Made by a program: the position numbers and the translations under genes | Notes under the pieces: model-generated | The model's input: the letters and a program-made list of their open reading frames with translations, nothing else | The model's database searches: none | What the model was told of the DNA's origin: nothing | NCBI GenBank assembly: GCA_013359265.1 | Contig: JABWCD010000005.1 | Location: forward strand, 261,678 to 325,677 | Length of the DNA stretch: 64,000 nt | From: Candidatus Hydrogenedentota bacterium | GTDB lineage: Bacteria; Hydrogenedentota; Hydrogenedentia; Hydrogenedentales; SLHB01 | Direction: 5' to 3' | Shown: piece after piece, positions 10,919 through 19,073 of the stretch | How positions within the stretch are numbered: the stretch's first letter is position 1 | Layout: each line of letters opens with the position of its first letter

Positions 10919-10926
10919 GCGGAACG

Positions 10927-11577
10927 CTACGCGCCGGCGTTGCGAAGCGTATCAATTGCATTCATGTATGAGGCGCTTCGATAGACGTAGGAGCCGGCGA
11001 CCAACACGTTTGCGCCGGCATCGATGACCGTCTTCGCGGTTTTGTCGTCGATTCCGCCGTCCACTTCGAGATCGCGGTCGCCGATCATCGCGCGGACGTA
11101 TTGAATCTTGCGCACCATTTCGGGGATGAACTTCTGTCCGCCAAACCCCGGGTTGACGGTCATCACGAGGACCATGTCCACGGCATTGACGACAAACTCG
11201 ATGTCGTCGTGCGGCGTTCCTGGGTTGAGCACGATCCCGGCTTTGCAGCCTGCGTCCTTGATTTGCGTGATGACGCGATGGGGATGTTTTGCCGCTTCGA
11301 TATGAAACGAGATGATGTCGGCTCCGGCATCGGCGAACGCGCCAATGTATTCCTCCGGATTTGCGATCATTAGGTGGACATCCATCGGCACGGAACAGTG
11401 CGCGCGGAGCGCAGCGACCACCGGCGGACCGATGGTGATGTTCGGCGTGAAATGTCCGTCCATAACATCGATATGGATCATGTCCGCGCCGCCGGCGACG
11501 ACGGACTTTATTTCTTCGCCGAGGCGGCTGAAGTCCGATGCGAGAATCGAGGGGGCAATCTTTATCGTGGGTTGCAG
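10927..11577 (-). CDS. rpe: Ribulose-phosphate 3-epimerase, apparent CTG start
   Basis: TIM-barrel enzyme interconverting ribulose-5-phosphate and xylulose-5-phosphate. Motifs include KIAPSILASDFSRLG, MIHIDVMDGHFTPNITIGP, SFHIEA, VLVMTVNPGFGGQKF and EVDGGID. The first ATG (11481) would remove the essential first strand IAPSILASDF, which is clearly encoded upstream; no in-frame ATG, GTG or TTG precedes it. The CTG at 11577 follows AGAAAGGG at good distance and gives 216 residues, a normal family length. It starts 14 bases after the PASTA-protein stop and is the last gene of the fmt-rsmB-PASTA-rpe operon. It is convergent with the DD-carboxypeptidase, only 8 bases away. Confidence 0.9.
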   Translation of the reverse strand: MQPTIKIAPSILASDFSRLGEEIKSVVAGGADMIHIDVMDGHFTPNITIGPPVVAALRAHCSVPMDVHLMIANPEEYIGAFADAGADIISFHIEAAKHPHRVITQIKDAGCKAGIVLNPGTPHDDIEFVVNAVDMVLVMTVNPGFGGQKFIPEMVRKIQYVRAMIGDRDLEVDGGIDDKTAKTVIDAGANVLVAGSYVYRSASYMNAIDTLRNAGA

Positions 11578-11591
11578 GGTGCTGGCCCTTT

Positions 11592-12725
11592 CTAAAAATC
11601 GGTGATGGACGGCGGTTTGTTGCCATCGTACACGTATCGCCTGACGAGGGTGCCGTCGACGAAAACTTCCGCCGTCACGGTATTGGCGTAGACGAGGTCT
11701 ACCAGCGCGCTGTACTGAGCAGGGACCTTCCCTTCGAAGGCGAGCCGGACTTCGCCGAATTCGTCCTTTGTCGTGATACGCACGTTCTGCGTTCCGGCAT
11801 CCTTTGGCACGGTGTATCTCAATTTGATGCGGTACCCGGTGTTTGGTTCTTCTTTCTCCTGACGTACGTCGACGACGACGGTGCCGCCTTCCGGGATTTC
11901 CTTGCCATATTCGGGGTTTTGCTTGAGGACGACACCAAACTCGGCATTGGTGTCGGTGCTGTTCACGGGCACCATCTTGAGCCCGAGCTCCGTCAGGCGC
12001 GTTCGTGCGTCTTCAATTTTGAGACCGACGAGGTTCGGAGCGAACAGGCCCGGCGCGGCGGCCGCTGTCTGGGTCTCGCTGAGCATTAGCGACACGGGTG
12101 AGCTTCGCGCGACTTTCTTTCCGGGGATGGGGTCCTGCCCGATGACGGTTCCGGGCGCACCTGCGCTGGGGACGTGCGCGACGATCGGCGCGAGGGTCAG
12201 CGTGGCACCCTCGATTGCGGCGCGGGCCTGCTCTTCCGTCTTGCCGCGTACATCGGGGACCACTACCGAATCCTGTCCCTCGCTGAGAGTCACAAAGACG
12301 CGGCGTCCCGCGCGGACGACGCTGCCGGGTTCCGGGCGTTGCAGCATGACGTAGTCGCGTTGAATCTTGTTGCTCGGCATCGGCTTGGATTCGCCGTAGG
12401 AAAGGCCGGCTTCGTCAATCTTTCGGCGGGCTGTGTCCTTGTGGTTGCCTTGAACTTCGGGAACGGTGACGTATTCCTGGCCGACACGTTCCGCCGCGTC
12501 GTTTGCGACGGCTTCATTGAAAACGTAGAAGCCCGCGACGCCCATGATCGCGAGGAAGATGATGACGGCGACGCTCCATTTCAGGCTCCACCACGCGAAG
12601 CCGAAAATGAAGGTGGTCAGGCGGAGGACGATTTCCGCAATCGCATCAAGAAGAACCCGTCCATACTGCCGCTTTCGGGTAGGGTCCGATACGTTCCCGG
12701 ACTTATTTTCCATTCGTTCAGCCAT
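11592..12725 (-). CDS. Membrane-anchored PASTA-domain protein (no kinase domain)
   Basis: 377 residues. A cytoplasmic N-terminus is followed by one transmembrane segment (about 40-70, KWSVAVIIFLAIMGVAGFYVF). Three PASTA domains then begin near residues 85, 157 and 228 (each with a V/A-P-x-V/L-x-G motif), and a beta-rich C-terminal domain of about 80 residues ends the protein. PASTA domains bind peptidoglycan or beta-lactams in Ser/Thr kinases and PBPs; here neither enzyme domain is present. The ATG at 12725 lies inside rsmB, giving an overlap of 109 bases; no later start codon precedes the membrane segment, so the overlap looks real. In many bacteria a PASTA kinase occupies this place between rsmB and rpe. 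Confidence 0.85.
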   Translation of the reverse strand: MAERMENKSGNVSDPTRKRQYGRVLLDAIAEIVLRLTTFIFGFAWWSLKWSVAVIIFLAIMGVAGFYVFNEAVANDAAERVGQEYVTVPEVQGNHKDTARRKIDEAGLSYGESKPMPSNKIQRDYVMLQRPEPGSVVRAGRRVFVTLSEGQDSVVVPDVRGKTEEQARAAIEGATLTLAPIVAHVPSAGAPGTVIGQDPIPGKKVARSSPVSLMLSETQTAAAAPGLFAPNLVGLKIEDARTRLTELGLKMVPVNSTDTNAEFGVVLKQNPEYGKEIPEGGTVVVDVRQEKEEPNTGYRIKLRYTVPKDAGTQNVRITTKDEFGEVRLAFEGKVPAQYSALVDLVYANTVTAEVFVDGTLVRRYVYDGNKPPSITDF

Positions 12726-13951
12726 TTGGCTCCATCTTCAAACGCGAACCCGCGGAGGGATTCGGCGAATTCGCGCATGCCCAGCGTTTCTTCGCGCGTG
12801 AGCGTACACACGGAATACACAATACGGCCGCCATTTTCGCAGAGTTGGGCGGCGGCCCGCAATAACTCGCGCTGAACGGCGGCAAGGCGAGTTGCGTCGT
12901 CCGGCCTGGCGCGCCACTTCAAATCGGGGTGGCGGCGCAATGTGCCGAGACCCGTGCAGGGGGCGTCCAGCAGTACGGCATCGAACCTGCGTCGAAAGCA
13001 CGGGCGCGAGCCGTCCGCACAGATGGCGCGAACGCTTGAGGCGCCGAGGCGTTCGACGTTCTCGACAATGTGCGTAATTCGGTCAAGCTGCGCATCCGCG
13101 GCGACGATTGTCGCTTTGTTCTCCGCAATCTGTGCGAGGTGCGTGCTCTTACCGCCGGGCGCCGCGCACATGTCCAATACCCATTCGCCGGGCCGGGGTT
13201 CCACGAGATGGGCCGGTAGCATGGAAGCGGGGTCTTGAAGCATATACAGACCTTGATGAAAGAGCTTGGAGCGTAGGACGGGCCCTTCCAGAACGGTAAG
13301 TTCATCCGGGATCGGCGTTGTTTTGGTTAGAAGGCATTGGGCCTGCTCGAGGCGGGTCTTCAAATCTTCCGGCGAGGTATTGAGAGTATTTGCACGGATT
13401 GTGGTAGGCGCCTGTTCGGTCGAGGCCGCGCACATGGCGGTGGCCGTTTCGATGCCGACGAGATCGATCCATTGTTGCACGAGCCAATCCGGCAAGGAAT
13501 AGCGCACACCGAGATGCCGCACGATGTTGTTCGCCGCATCCGGGAGCGGCACATCTTCGACGCGTTGCGGAACACGCTTCAAGACGGCGTTGGTCAGGCG
13601 TGCGGTGCCGGGGTGTCCACGTTTCTTTGCGAGGTCGACGCTGGTGTGGACCATGGCGGGGAATGTGACCTGGCTGCAGAAGAGCGCCTGAAACACGCCC
13701 ATGCGCAAGATGAGGTGGATAGGACGGGGTAGTTCCGTGATCGGTTGTTGAAGCAGCCGGCCGAGAATGTGATCGGCCAGGCGCTGGTGACGGACCGTGC
13801 CGTAGACCAGTTGTGTCAGGAAGCGATTGCCGCGGTCGCCGAGCGATTTGCGGCGCAGCGTCTTGTCGAGCGCGTCGGTGAGGAATGCGTTCTTTTCGGA
13901 AACGCGCAGCAGTACTTCGATGGCGGCGTCGCGAACGGGATCGACGCTCAC
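12617..13951 (-). CDS. rsmB: 16S rRNA (cytosine-967-C5)-methyltransferase RsmB
   Basis: 444-residue SAM-dependent rRNA methyltransferase. An N-terminal NusB-like RNA-binding domain (about 1-130) contains AAIEVLLRVSEKNAF. The Rossmann methyltransferase domain carries DMCAAPGGKSTHLAQ (SAM loop), LLDAPCTGLGTLRRHPD with the motif IV Cys and YSVCTLTREE with the motif VI catalytic Cys, and ends with GFFLMRLRK. The GTG at 13951 is chosen: it overlaps the fmt stop as GTGA, and homology starts at VDPVRDAAIEVLL. The open frame runs about 100 codons further upstream, but that part is antisense-like Arg/Pro-rich sequence over fmt. Confidence 0.95.
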   Translation of the reverse strand: MSVDPVRDAAIEVLLRVSEKNAFLTDALDKTLRRKSLGDRGNRFLTQLVYGTVRHQRLADHILGRLLQQPITELPRPIHLILRMGVFQALFCSQVTFPAMVHTSVDLAKKRGHPGTARLTNAVLKRVPQRVEDVPLPDAANNIVRHLGVRYSLPDWLVQQWIDLVGIETATAMCAASTEQAPTTIRANTLNTSPEDLKTRLEQAQCLLTKTTPIPDELTVLEGPVLRSKLFHQGLYMLQDPASMLPAHLVEPRPGEWVLDMCAAPGGKSTHLAQIAENKATIVAADAQLDRITHIVENVERLGASSVRAICADGSRPCFRRRFDAVLLDAPCTGLGTLRRHPDLKWRARPDDATRLAAVQRELLRAAAQLCENGGRIVYSVCTLTREETLGMREFAESLRGFAFEDGAKWLNEWKISPGTYRTLPESGSMDGFFLMRLRKSSSA

Positions 13952-14892
13952 GTAATCGTCTCGAAGCGTTGGCCGGGTTGAACGGGATGGCCGCGCAGGA
14001 AGTCGGCTACTGGCATCGCGCGTTTGCCGGGCGCCTGGATGGTGAGTATCGCAATAACGCCGCTGCCGGTGGATACGTGGACGCGATCCTTCAGAACTTC
14101 CAGGACCGTCCCGGGGGCATTGCTTGACGAATCGGACGAATCGGACGCAATAGCGGTCCGCAGGATTTTTACGGTCTCGTTTTCGAGCACACAGTGCGCC
14201 GTTGGCCAGGGTTGCGCGGCGCGGACGAGGCTGTGAATTTCGCGCGCGGATTTCGACCAATCGATCTGGCCGTCGCGCTTTTCAATCAGACGGCAGTAGG
14301 TTGCGCGCGAATGATCTTGCGGCGTGAATGTTGCGGTGCCTGCCGCGACGCGATCGACGGCTTCGCGCAGCATTCGGCCACCGAGTTCCGCGAGACGGTT
14401 TGTAAGAGTCTCGCCGGTATCCGCGGGATCGATTGCGACGCGCTGTTGGAGCACGATATCGCCAGCGTCCATGTCCATGGTAAGGCGCATGATCGTTACG
14501 CCGGTTTCGACTTCAGCATTCATGAGCGCGGACTGAATGGGAGAGGGCCCGCGATAGAGCGGCAGCAGACTTGGGTGCATATTCAGAATGCCGTGCGGCG
14601 GGACGTCGATAATGGGTTGTTTGAGGATGCGCCCGTAAGCCGTTAATGCGCAGATGTCCGGGCGCTGGCCGCGCAACCATGCCTCGAAAGAGCCGTCGTT
14701 TAACTTTACCGGTTGATTCACGGCGATGCCGCGATCGACGGCCCAGACTTTCGTTGGGGGCGGAGTAAGGCCCTTGCCGCGTCCCGAGGGACGGTCGGGT
14801 TGGCAGACGACCGCAGCGATATCGTGCTCCTCCGCAAGCGCCGCGAGGGAGGGTACTGCGAGTTCGGGTGTACCGAAGAATACGATGCGCAC
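13948..14892 (-). CDS. fmt: Methionyl-tRNA formyltransferase
   Basis: 314-residue enzyme that formylates Met-tRNA for initiation using 10-formyl-THF. It starts MRIVFFGTPELAVPSL. The catalytic centre is seen as GILNMHPSLLPLYRGPSPI (Asn and His) and DMDAGDIV (Asp), and the C-terminal OB-fold domain (about 205-310) has RAAQPWPTAHC. It is the first gene of the fmt-rsmB-PASTA-rpe unit; its TGA overlaps the rsmB GTG. No def gene is next to it, unlike in many genomes. Upstream lies ebfC after a 25-base gap, so both may be transcribed together. Confidence 0.96.
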   Translation of the reverse strand: MRIVFFGTPELAVPSLAALAEEHDIAAVVCQPDRPSGRGKGLTPPPTKVWAVDRGIAVNQPVKLNDGSFEAWLRGQRPDICALTAYGRILKQPIIDVPPHGILNMHPSLLPLYRGPSPIQSALMNAEVETGVTIMRLTMDMDAGDIVLQQRVAIDPADTGETLTNRLAELGGRMLREAVDRVAAGTATFTPQDHSRATYCRLIEKRDGQIDWSKSAREIHSLVRAAQPWPTAHCVLENETVKILRTAIASDSSDSSSNAPGTVLEVLKDRVHVSTGSGVIAILTIQAPGKRAMPVADFLRGHPVQPGQRFETIT

Positions 14893-14917
14893 GGGCGCTC
14901 CGATTCAAGGGCGGGTG

Positions 14918-15265
14918 CTAGGACGTGATGCCGGGAATGTCGATGCCCTTGGTCAATTCGCTCATCCGCTCGCGGATGAGTTCCTGCACGCGGTCAACGC
15001 CTTCATTCACGGCGGCGCGAATCAATGTCTCGAGCATTTCGGCTTCTTCGCGGTTCACGATCTCGGGATCGATGGTAATGGACTCGACCTTGCACTTGCC
15101 GTTGATTACGACTTTCACCATGCCGCCGCCCGCGGACGCTTCGACGGTCTCGTTGGCAAGGGAGTCCTTCATTTCCTCCATCTTGTTTTTCATTTCCATG
15201 GCCTGCTTCATCATGCCGGCCAGGTTTCCCAGGTTGCCCAGTCCTTTGGGTAGCACGTTCAACAT
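14918..15265 (-). CDS. Nucleoid-associated protein YbaB/EbfC
   Basis: 115-residue small DNA-binding protein of the YbaB/EbfC family. The helical arm LAGMMKQAMEMKNKMEEMKD is followed by the beta-sheet core VEASAGGGMVKVVINGKCKVESITIDPEI, then the C-terminal helix with VNEGVDRVQELIRERM. These proteins dimerise and bind DNA; the gene usually follows dnaX and precedes recR, neither of which is here. The ATG at 15265 fits family length, but the GGAG before it is directly adjacent, so a start further upstream in the same open frame (up to 15334) cannot be excluded. Confidence 0.9.
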   Translation of the reverse strand: MLNVLPKGLGNLGNLAGMMKQAMEMKNKMEEMKDSLANETVEASAGGGMVKVVINGKCKVESITIDPEIVNREEAEMLETLIRAAVNEGVDRVQELIRERMSELTKGIDIPGITS

Positions 15266-15347
15266 CTCCGAATGGTTAGAGAAAAATCCGTTTGAATGAG
15301 GCAGATCATATACTTTCGCCGATGGCGACGGCAACGCGACGCCGGCG

Positions 15348-16928
15348 CTAATCGAGCGGCGCGTGGTCTTGTGTCCAGATTGTGAGGTTGGTCAGGTTGC
15401 GCTTGCGCGCTGGCAGGATGCGGGCGAGCAGGTAGCCGACGGTGAACATGACGACATTGCCGACGATACCGGTGTAGTAGCCGTCGAAGTTGCGGTTTAT
15501 TGACGCTGAGAGGCCTGCCGGTAGCCAGCCGAGGCCGTTGAGTGAAATGAGGAGCGAAAAGGCGACGGCGAAGGCAATTCCAATTCCAACGGCGCGACCG
15601 TCGCCGCGCGTGGTGAAGAAGCCGAGCATGTAGAGTCCGAGCAGGCCGCCGGCGGCGATGGACTGGAGTTCGGTCCAGACGTCCTGCAATGTCTTTTGTT
15701 CCGATGCGAGCAGCCAGAATGCGCCGGAAACCATGATGAGTGAACTTGCCAAGGTGACCCATTTTGCCGCGAGCACGTAGTGTTTGTCGTCTCTGTCACG
15801 CGCCCAGAGGCGTTTGTAGAAGTCGGTGATTGCGACGGCGGAGATCGAATTCATTGCGCTGGACATGCTGGACATGGCGGCGGCGAGCACGGCGGCGACG
15901 ACAATTCCCGAGAACCCGGCGGGCAGTTGGGTGGTGATGAAGTAGGGTAGGATTTCCTCTCCCTTGCGTGCGCCGGTTAGCATCTCGCTGGCCGCGTCGT
16001 CGGGGAACACGTGGTAGAAGGCAAAGAGACCCGTCCCGACGAACATGAAGTACAGCCAGGTCGGCACACACATCCAGCAGCAGACCCACATCGCGTGGCG
16101 CGCGTCTTTGGCCGTTTTTGAGGCGCAGTACTTCTGAATGCTCTCTTGGTTTGTACTGTATTCCGCGAGCCATTGGAAGAGGCCGACGAGCAGGAGCATG
16201 AGGATGGTCTTGTGACTCAAGGCGAATCCCCAGTCAATGGGGTGCAGCGTCTGCGTGTCCGCGCGGTATTCGCTGAGGCCGAACTTGCCGTGTTCCGCGC
16301 CGATGGAGAAGATCTGGCCGACGCCGTCGGGCAGCCTCCAAATAATTGTGACGAGAATGAGCAGGCCGCCGACGGTAAGAATGACGGACTGGACGAAATC
16401 GGTCCAGATTACGGCCTCGATTCCGCCGACGACGGTGTAATACGCGGTGACGGCGCTGCCGACGAGAATGCACGTAGCCGGCGACCAGCCGGTCACCTTG
16501 TTCATCAGCAGCGCGGTCAAGTACTGGATCATCGCGAGGCGGATGCACTGGGCGAGGACGAATACGGTTGCGCCATAGGTGCGCGTGCGCGGGCCGAAGC
16601 GCCCTTCGAGATATTCGAAGACGGAGGTGATCTTGCCGCGGCGGAAGAAGGGAACGAACCATCGCGTGGCGATGAACACGCCCACGGGCAGCATGATGCA
16701 GATGAGGTAGCGGAGATAGGCCGTTTTGTACGCATCCGCGGGATAGGCCACGAACGTAATTGAGCTGATGGTCGCGCCAAACAGCGATACGCCGATCAGC
16801 CAGCCCGGGTAGGAGCGGCCGCCGACGAAGTAGTTCTCCGTTGTGATCGCACGACGGGAAAAGTAGGCGCCCATGAGGGTCATCGCGGCGAAGTACGCGA
16901 CGATTACGGCGAGATCGATGAAGTTCAT
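15348..16928 (-). CDS. Sodium:solute symporter (SSS family)
   Basis: 526-residue inner-membrane transporter with about 13 hydrophobic segments and SSS phrases: ENYFVGGRSYPGWLIGVSLF near residues 32-52, TAYYTVVGGIEAVIWTDFVQ near 165-185 and VVAAVLAAAMSSMSSAMNS near 345 (part of the sodium site). It probably co-transports an organic acid, sugar or sialic acid with Na+; the substrate is not readable. The ATG at 16928 overlaps the stop of the preceding gene (ATGA), so it is translationally coupled to the unknown gene and to kdsB. A divergent secreted sialidase starts 2.1 kb away, which makes a sugar-acid substrate attractive but unproven. Confidence 0.92.
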   Translation of the reverse strand: MNFIDLAVIVAYFAAMTLMGAYFSRRAITTENYFVGGRSYPGWLIGVSLFGATISSITFVAYPADAYKTAYLRYLICIMLPVGVFIATRWFVPFFRRGKITSVFEYLEGRFGPRTRTYGATVFVLAQCIRLAMIQYLTALLMNKVTGWSPATCILVGSAVTAYYTVVGGIEAVIWTDFVQSVILTVGGLLILVTIIWRLPDGVGQIFSIGAEHGKFGLSEYRADTQTLHPIDWGFALSHKTILMLLLVGLFQWLAEYSTNQESIQKYCASKTAKDARHAMWVCCWMCVPTWLYFMFVGTGLFAFYHVFPDDAASEMLTGARKGEEILPYFITTQLPAGFSGIVVAAVLAAAMSSMSSAMNSISAVAITDFYKRLWARDRDDKHYVLAAKWVTLASSLIMVSGAFWLLASEQKTLQDVWTELQSIAAGGLLGLYMLGFFTTRGDGRAVGIGIAFAVAFSLLISLNGLGWLPAGLSASINRNFDGYYTGIVGNVVMFTVGYLLARILPARKRNLTNLTIWTQDHAPLD

Positions 16929-18124
16929 CCGAGGGCGTCCAGCATCCGCGCCCGGCTGAGTGGACGCACTTCGCGGACGATCCACTCGCGCATGGCTTTG
17001 CCTTGTTCGGTTTGCTGCGGGTAGGACATGAACTGCAGGTCGAGTTTCAATTTGTCCGCAACGCGCGCCGCGATGAGCGGCCACACCACGCCGAGATCGG
17101 CGATGATCGCGGTGCTGCCTTCATGCCGCGCAAATCCGGACATTTCCATACGGAAGGGCACCTTGAACATTTTTGTTTTGGGCAGGCCGTCGGCGATTGC
17201 GTCCTGCACGGCGCCGCCTTCTTTCTCGATGCGGCAGATTTCGGCGAGCGCGGGATCGAGATCGATGCGTACCAGTTTCTTCCCTTCGAGGCTGTAGGCG
17301 AAGTGCCCCTGCCACGCGGACCAGAGTCCGTGGCCGGTGTAGAGTTCGAATGGCCCGTCGTGAATTTCCTGTGTGAGCGCGACGGCGGACTCGATAATGA
17401 TGTCGGCGGAATCAAGCACGCGGGCGAGGCGCGCGGCGCGCTGCGACAGGGGCACGCTGTCGCCGATGCATAGGCCGGTCATTCCACCGCCGACGAGTTG
17501 CGGAATGGTCACAATCACCGGCAATCCCTTGCGCGCGCCGATCCCAATCATGGTCCTTTCGTCCGCACCAAGCCCGGCGACTTCTTCGAACGTTTTGCCG
17601 TGAGACCGCGCCAGGGCGAGAATCTCGACGGAGAGCTTTTCCATCCACAGGCCCATCGGGTAGCCGAGATTTCCGGCGGCTTTTATGATGGTTTTTCCCG
17701 TGGCCTGTTCGAGTTTCGCTATAAGGTCCGTGTCGACCGGGATGTTTTCCAGAATCTCGGCGAAGGTTTCCGGCGCCATTTCCGTCAGTTCGAATTCGCC
17801 GCCGCGCGGCAACCAGGCAGGGTCCACACCGAGCGGTACGCCCGCGCAGCGCTTCACTTTATCCAACGTGCCGCCCATTTCGTGTGCTATGACCGCACTG
17901 CTTGTGGACACGCCGTCGATCACGCCAAGGCGCATCAACTCTGCGATGAGGGTCGTGACGCCTTCGTGGACGTTTGGCCCGCTGCCCGTGACGACGGCGA
18001 CCTTTCCTCCCCGCTCCTTTGTGGAGACGATCGCATCCGCGGTGAAATGGACGCGTTCGCGGGTTACCGGGTCGAGACCGCTCTCGAGCGCGGCGAGGGC
18101 GTTGCGGTCAAGCGCGATGCTCAT
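16925..18124 (-). CDS. Conserved protein of unknown function, distantly deoxyhypusine-synthase-like
   Basis: 399 residues, cytoplasmic (no signal peptide or membrane segment). It has a Rossmann-like first strand, KVAVVTGSGPNVHEGV (about 41-56), then GVIDGVSTSSAVIAHEMGGT and a central DERTMIGIGARKGLPVIVTI. The order of these segments resembles the deoxyhypusine synthase fold (G-S/T-N loop, a VSTS/VTTG segment, and a helix before a P-V-x-V strand), but the catalytic Lys motif of true DHS is not recognised. The gene is locked between kdsB and an SSS symporter by ATGA overlaps on both sides, so the three are made together. No function is claimed. Confidence 0.75.
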   Translation of the reverse strand: MSIALDRNALAALESGLDPVTRERVHFTADAIVSTKERGGKVAVVTGSGPNVHEGVTTLIAELMRLGVIDGVSTSSAVIAHEMGGTLDKVKRCAGVPLGVDPAWLPRGGEFELTEMAPETFAEILENIPVDTDLIAKLEQATGKTIIKAAGNLGYPMGLWMEKLSVEILALARSHGKTFEEVAGLGADERTMIGIGARKGLPVIVTIPQLVGGGMTGLCIGDSVPLSQRAARLARVLDSADIIIESAVALTQEIHDGPFELYTGHGLWSAWQGHFAYSLEGKKLVRIDLDPALAEICRIEKEGGAVQDAIADGLPKTKMFKVPFRMEMSGFARHEGSTAIIADLGVVWPLIAARVADKLKLDLQFMSYPQQTEQGKAMREWIVREVRPLSRARMLDALG

Positions 18125-18879
18125 TCGAGACCCCGTTCGCGCAGCATGGTTTCGGCGCGCAAGAGGTCGTCCTCCGTATCCACGCTGAACCCGCTGAAGG
18201 CATTGTCGTGGACCTTTGTCTGGATGACCCTGATCACGTAGCCGTGTTCCAGCACGCGCAGTTGTTCGAGCGATTCGATTCGTTCAAGCAGTGTGGGGGG
18301 GAGCAGGGAGAGTTTGAGCAGGAAGTCTTTACGATAGACGTAGAGACCGACGTGTTCGAAGACGTTGTGATCGACGTTTTGCCGCGGGTACGGAATGAGC
18401 GAGCGCGAGAAGTACAGCGCGTCGCCCTTGCGGTTGGTAACGACTTTTACCACCGCGGGATCGTTCAGGTCTTCTTCCCGCGCGATTGGGTGCATGAGCG
18501 TGGACATCTGTAGTTCCGGCTCATCGAGCAGGGGCTGCACGGCTTCGTCAATCATCAGGGGATCGAGGAAGGGCTGATCGCCCTGTACGTTTACGACGAT
18601 ATCGGCGTCGATGTCGAGCACCGCCTCCGCGAGGCGGTCAGTGCCGCTGGGGTGATCCGGCGACGTCATGACGTAACGCCCTCCGAACGCTTCGACCACG
18701 CGCGCGATGCGCTCGTCGTCGGTCGCAACGGTCAATGAGGCGAGATGTTTCGCCAACTTCGCGCGCTCGTACACACGCTGAATCATCGGTTTAGCGCCGA
18801 TGGGCTTGAGCGCTTTTCCTGGCAGGCGCGTTGATCCGTAGCGTGATGGAATTATCGCCGCCACTTTGGGTACGGTCAT
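18121..18879 (-). CDS. kdsB: 3-deoxy-manno-octulosonate cytidylyltransferase
   Basis: 252-residue CMP-KDO synthetase that activates KDO for lipopolysaccharide core synthesis. Signature motifs are AAIIPSRYGSTRLPGKAL at the N-terminus (CTP binding), SPDHPSGTDRLAEA, VVNVQGDQPFLDP and HVGLYVYRKDFL. The ATG at 18879 is chosen because the homologous region begins immediately after it; the open frame extends further upstream without similarity. It is the first gene of a three-gene coupled operon with an unknown protein and an SSS symporter. Its presence implies a KDO-containing outer membrane. Confidence 0.95.
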   Translation of the reverse strand: MTVPKVAAIIPSRYGSTRLPGKALKPIGAKPMIQRVYERAKLAKHLASLTVATDDERIARVVEAFGGRYVMTSPDHPSGTDRLAEAVLDIDADIVVNVQGDQPFLDPLMIDEAVQPLLDEPELQMSTLMHPIAREEDLNDPAVVKVVTNRKGDALYFSRSLIPYPRQNVDHNVFEHVGLYVYRKDFLLKLSLLPPTLLERIESLEQLRVLEHGYVIRVIQTKVHDNAFSGFSVDTEDDLLRAETMLRERGLE

Positions 18880-19073
18880 GGACAGATTCCTTCGGTCAAG
18901 GTAATGGGCACGGATGCCGCAAGATACTGGGTGGTAATTGCTCCCCACAAGGACCCGAGCGATTCGGCGTCCCCTCATCCACAGGAATCGTATAACGCAA
19001 GGCGCTGCGAGATCGAATGATTGATATACTGGGATTTCCATTAACCTACCGTGCATAAGGGCTTGGCAAGAAT

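Noticed and set aside
13952-14260. N-terminal extension of rsmB by about 100 codons
   Set aside because: It overlaps fmt and reads as Arg/Pro-rich shadow. The GTG at 13951, overlapping the fmt stop, gives the normal family length.
19025-19030. A confident promoter for the sialidase gene
   Set aside because: TATACT is present but no matching -35 box is found at 16-18 bases, so it is only mentioned as possible.
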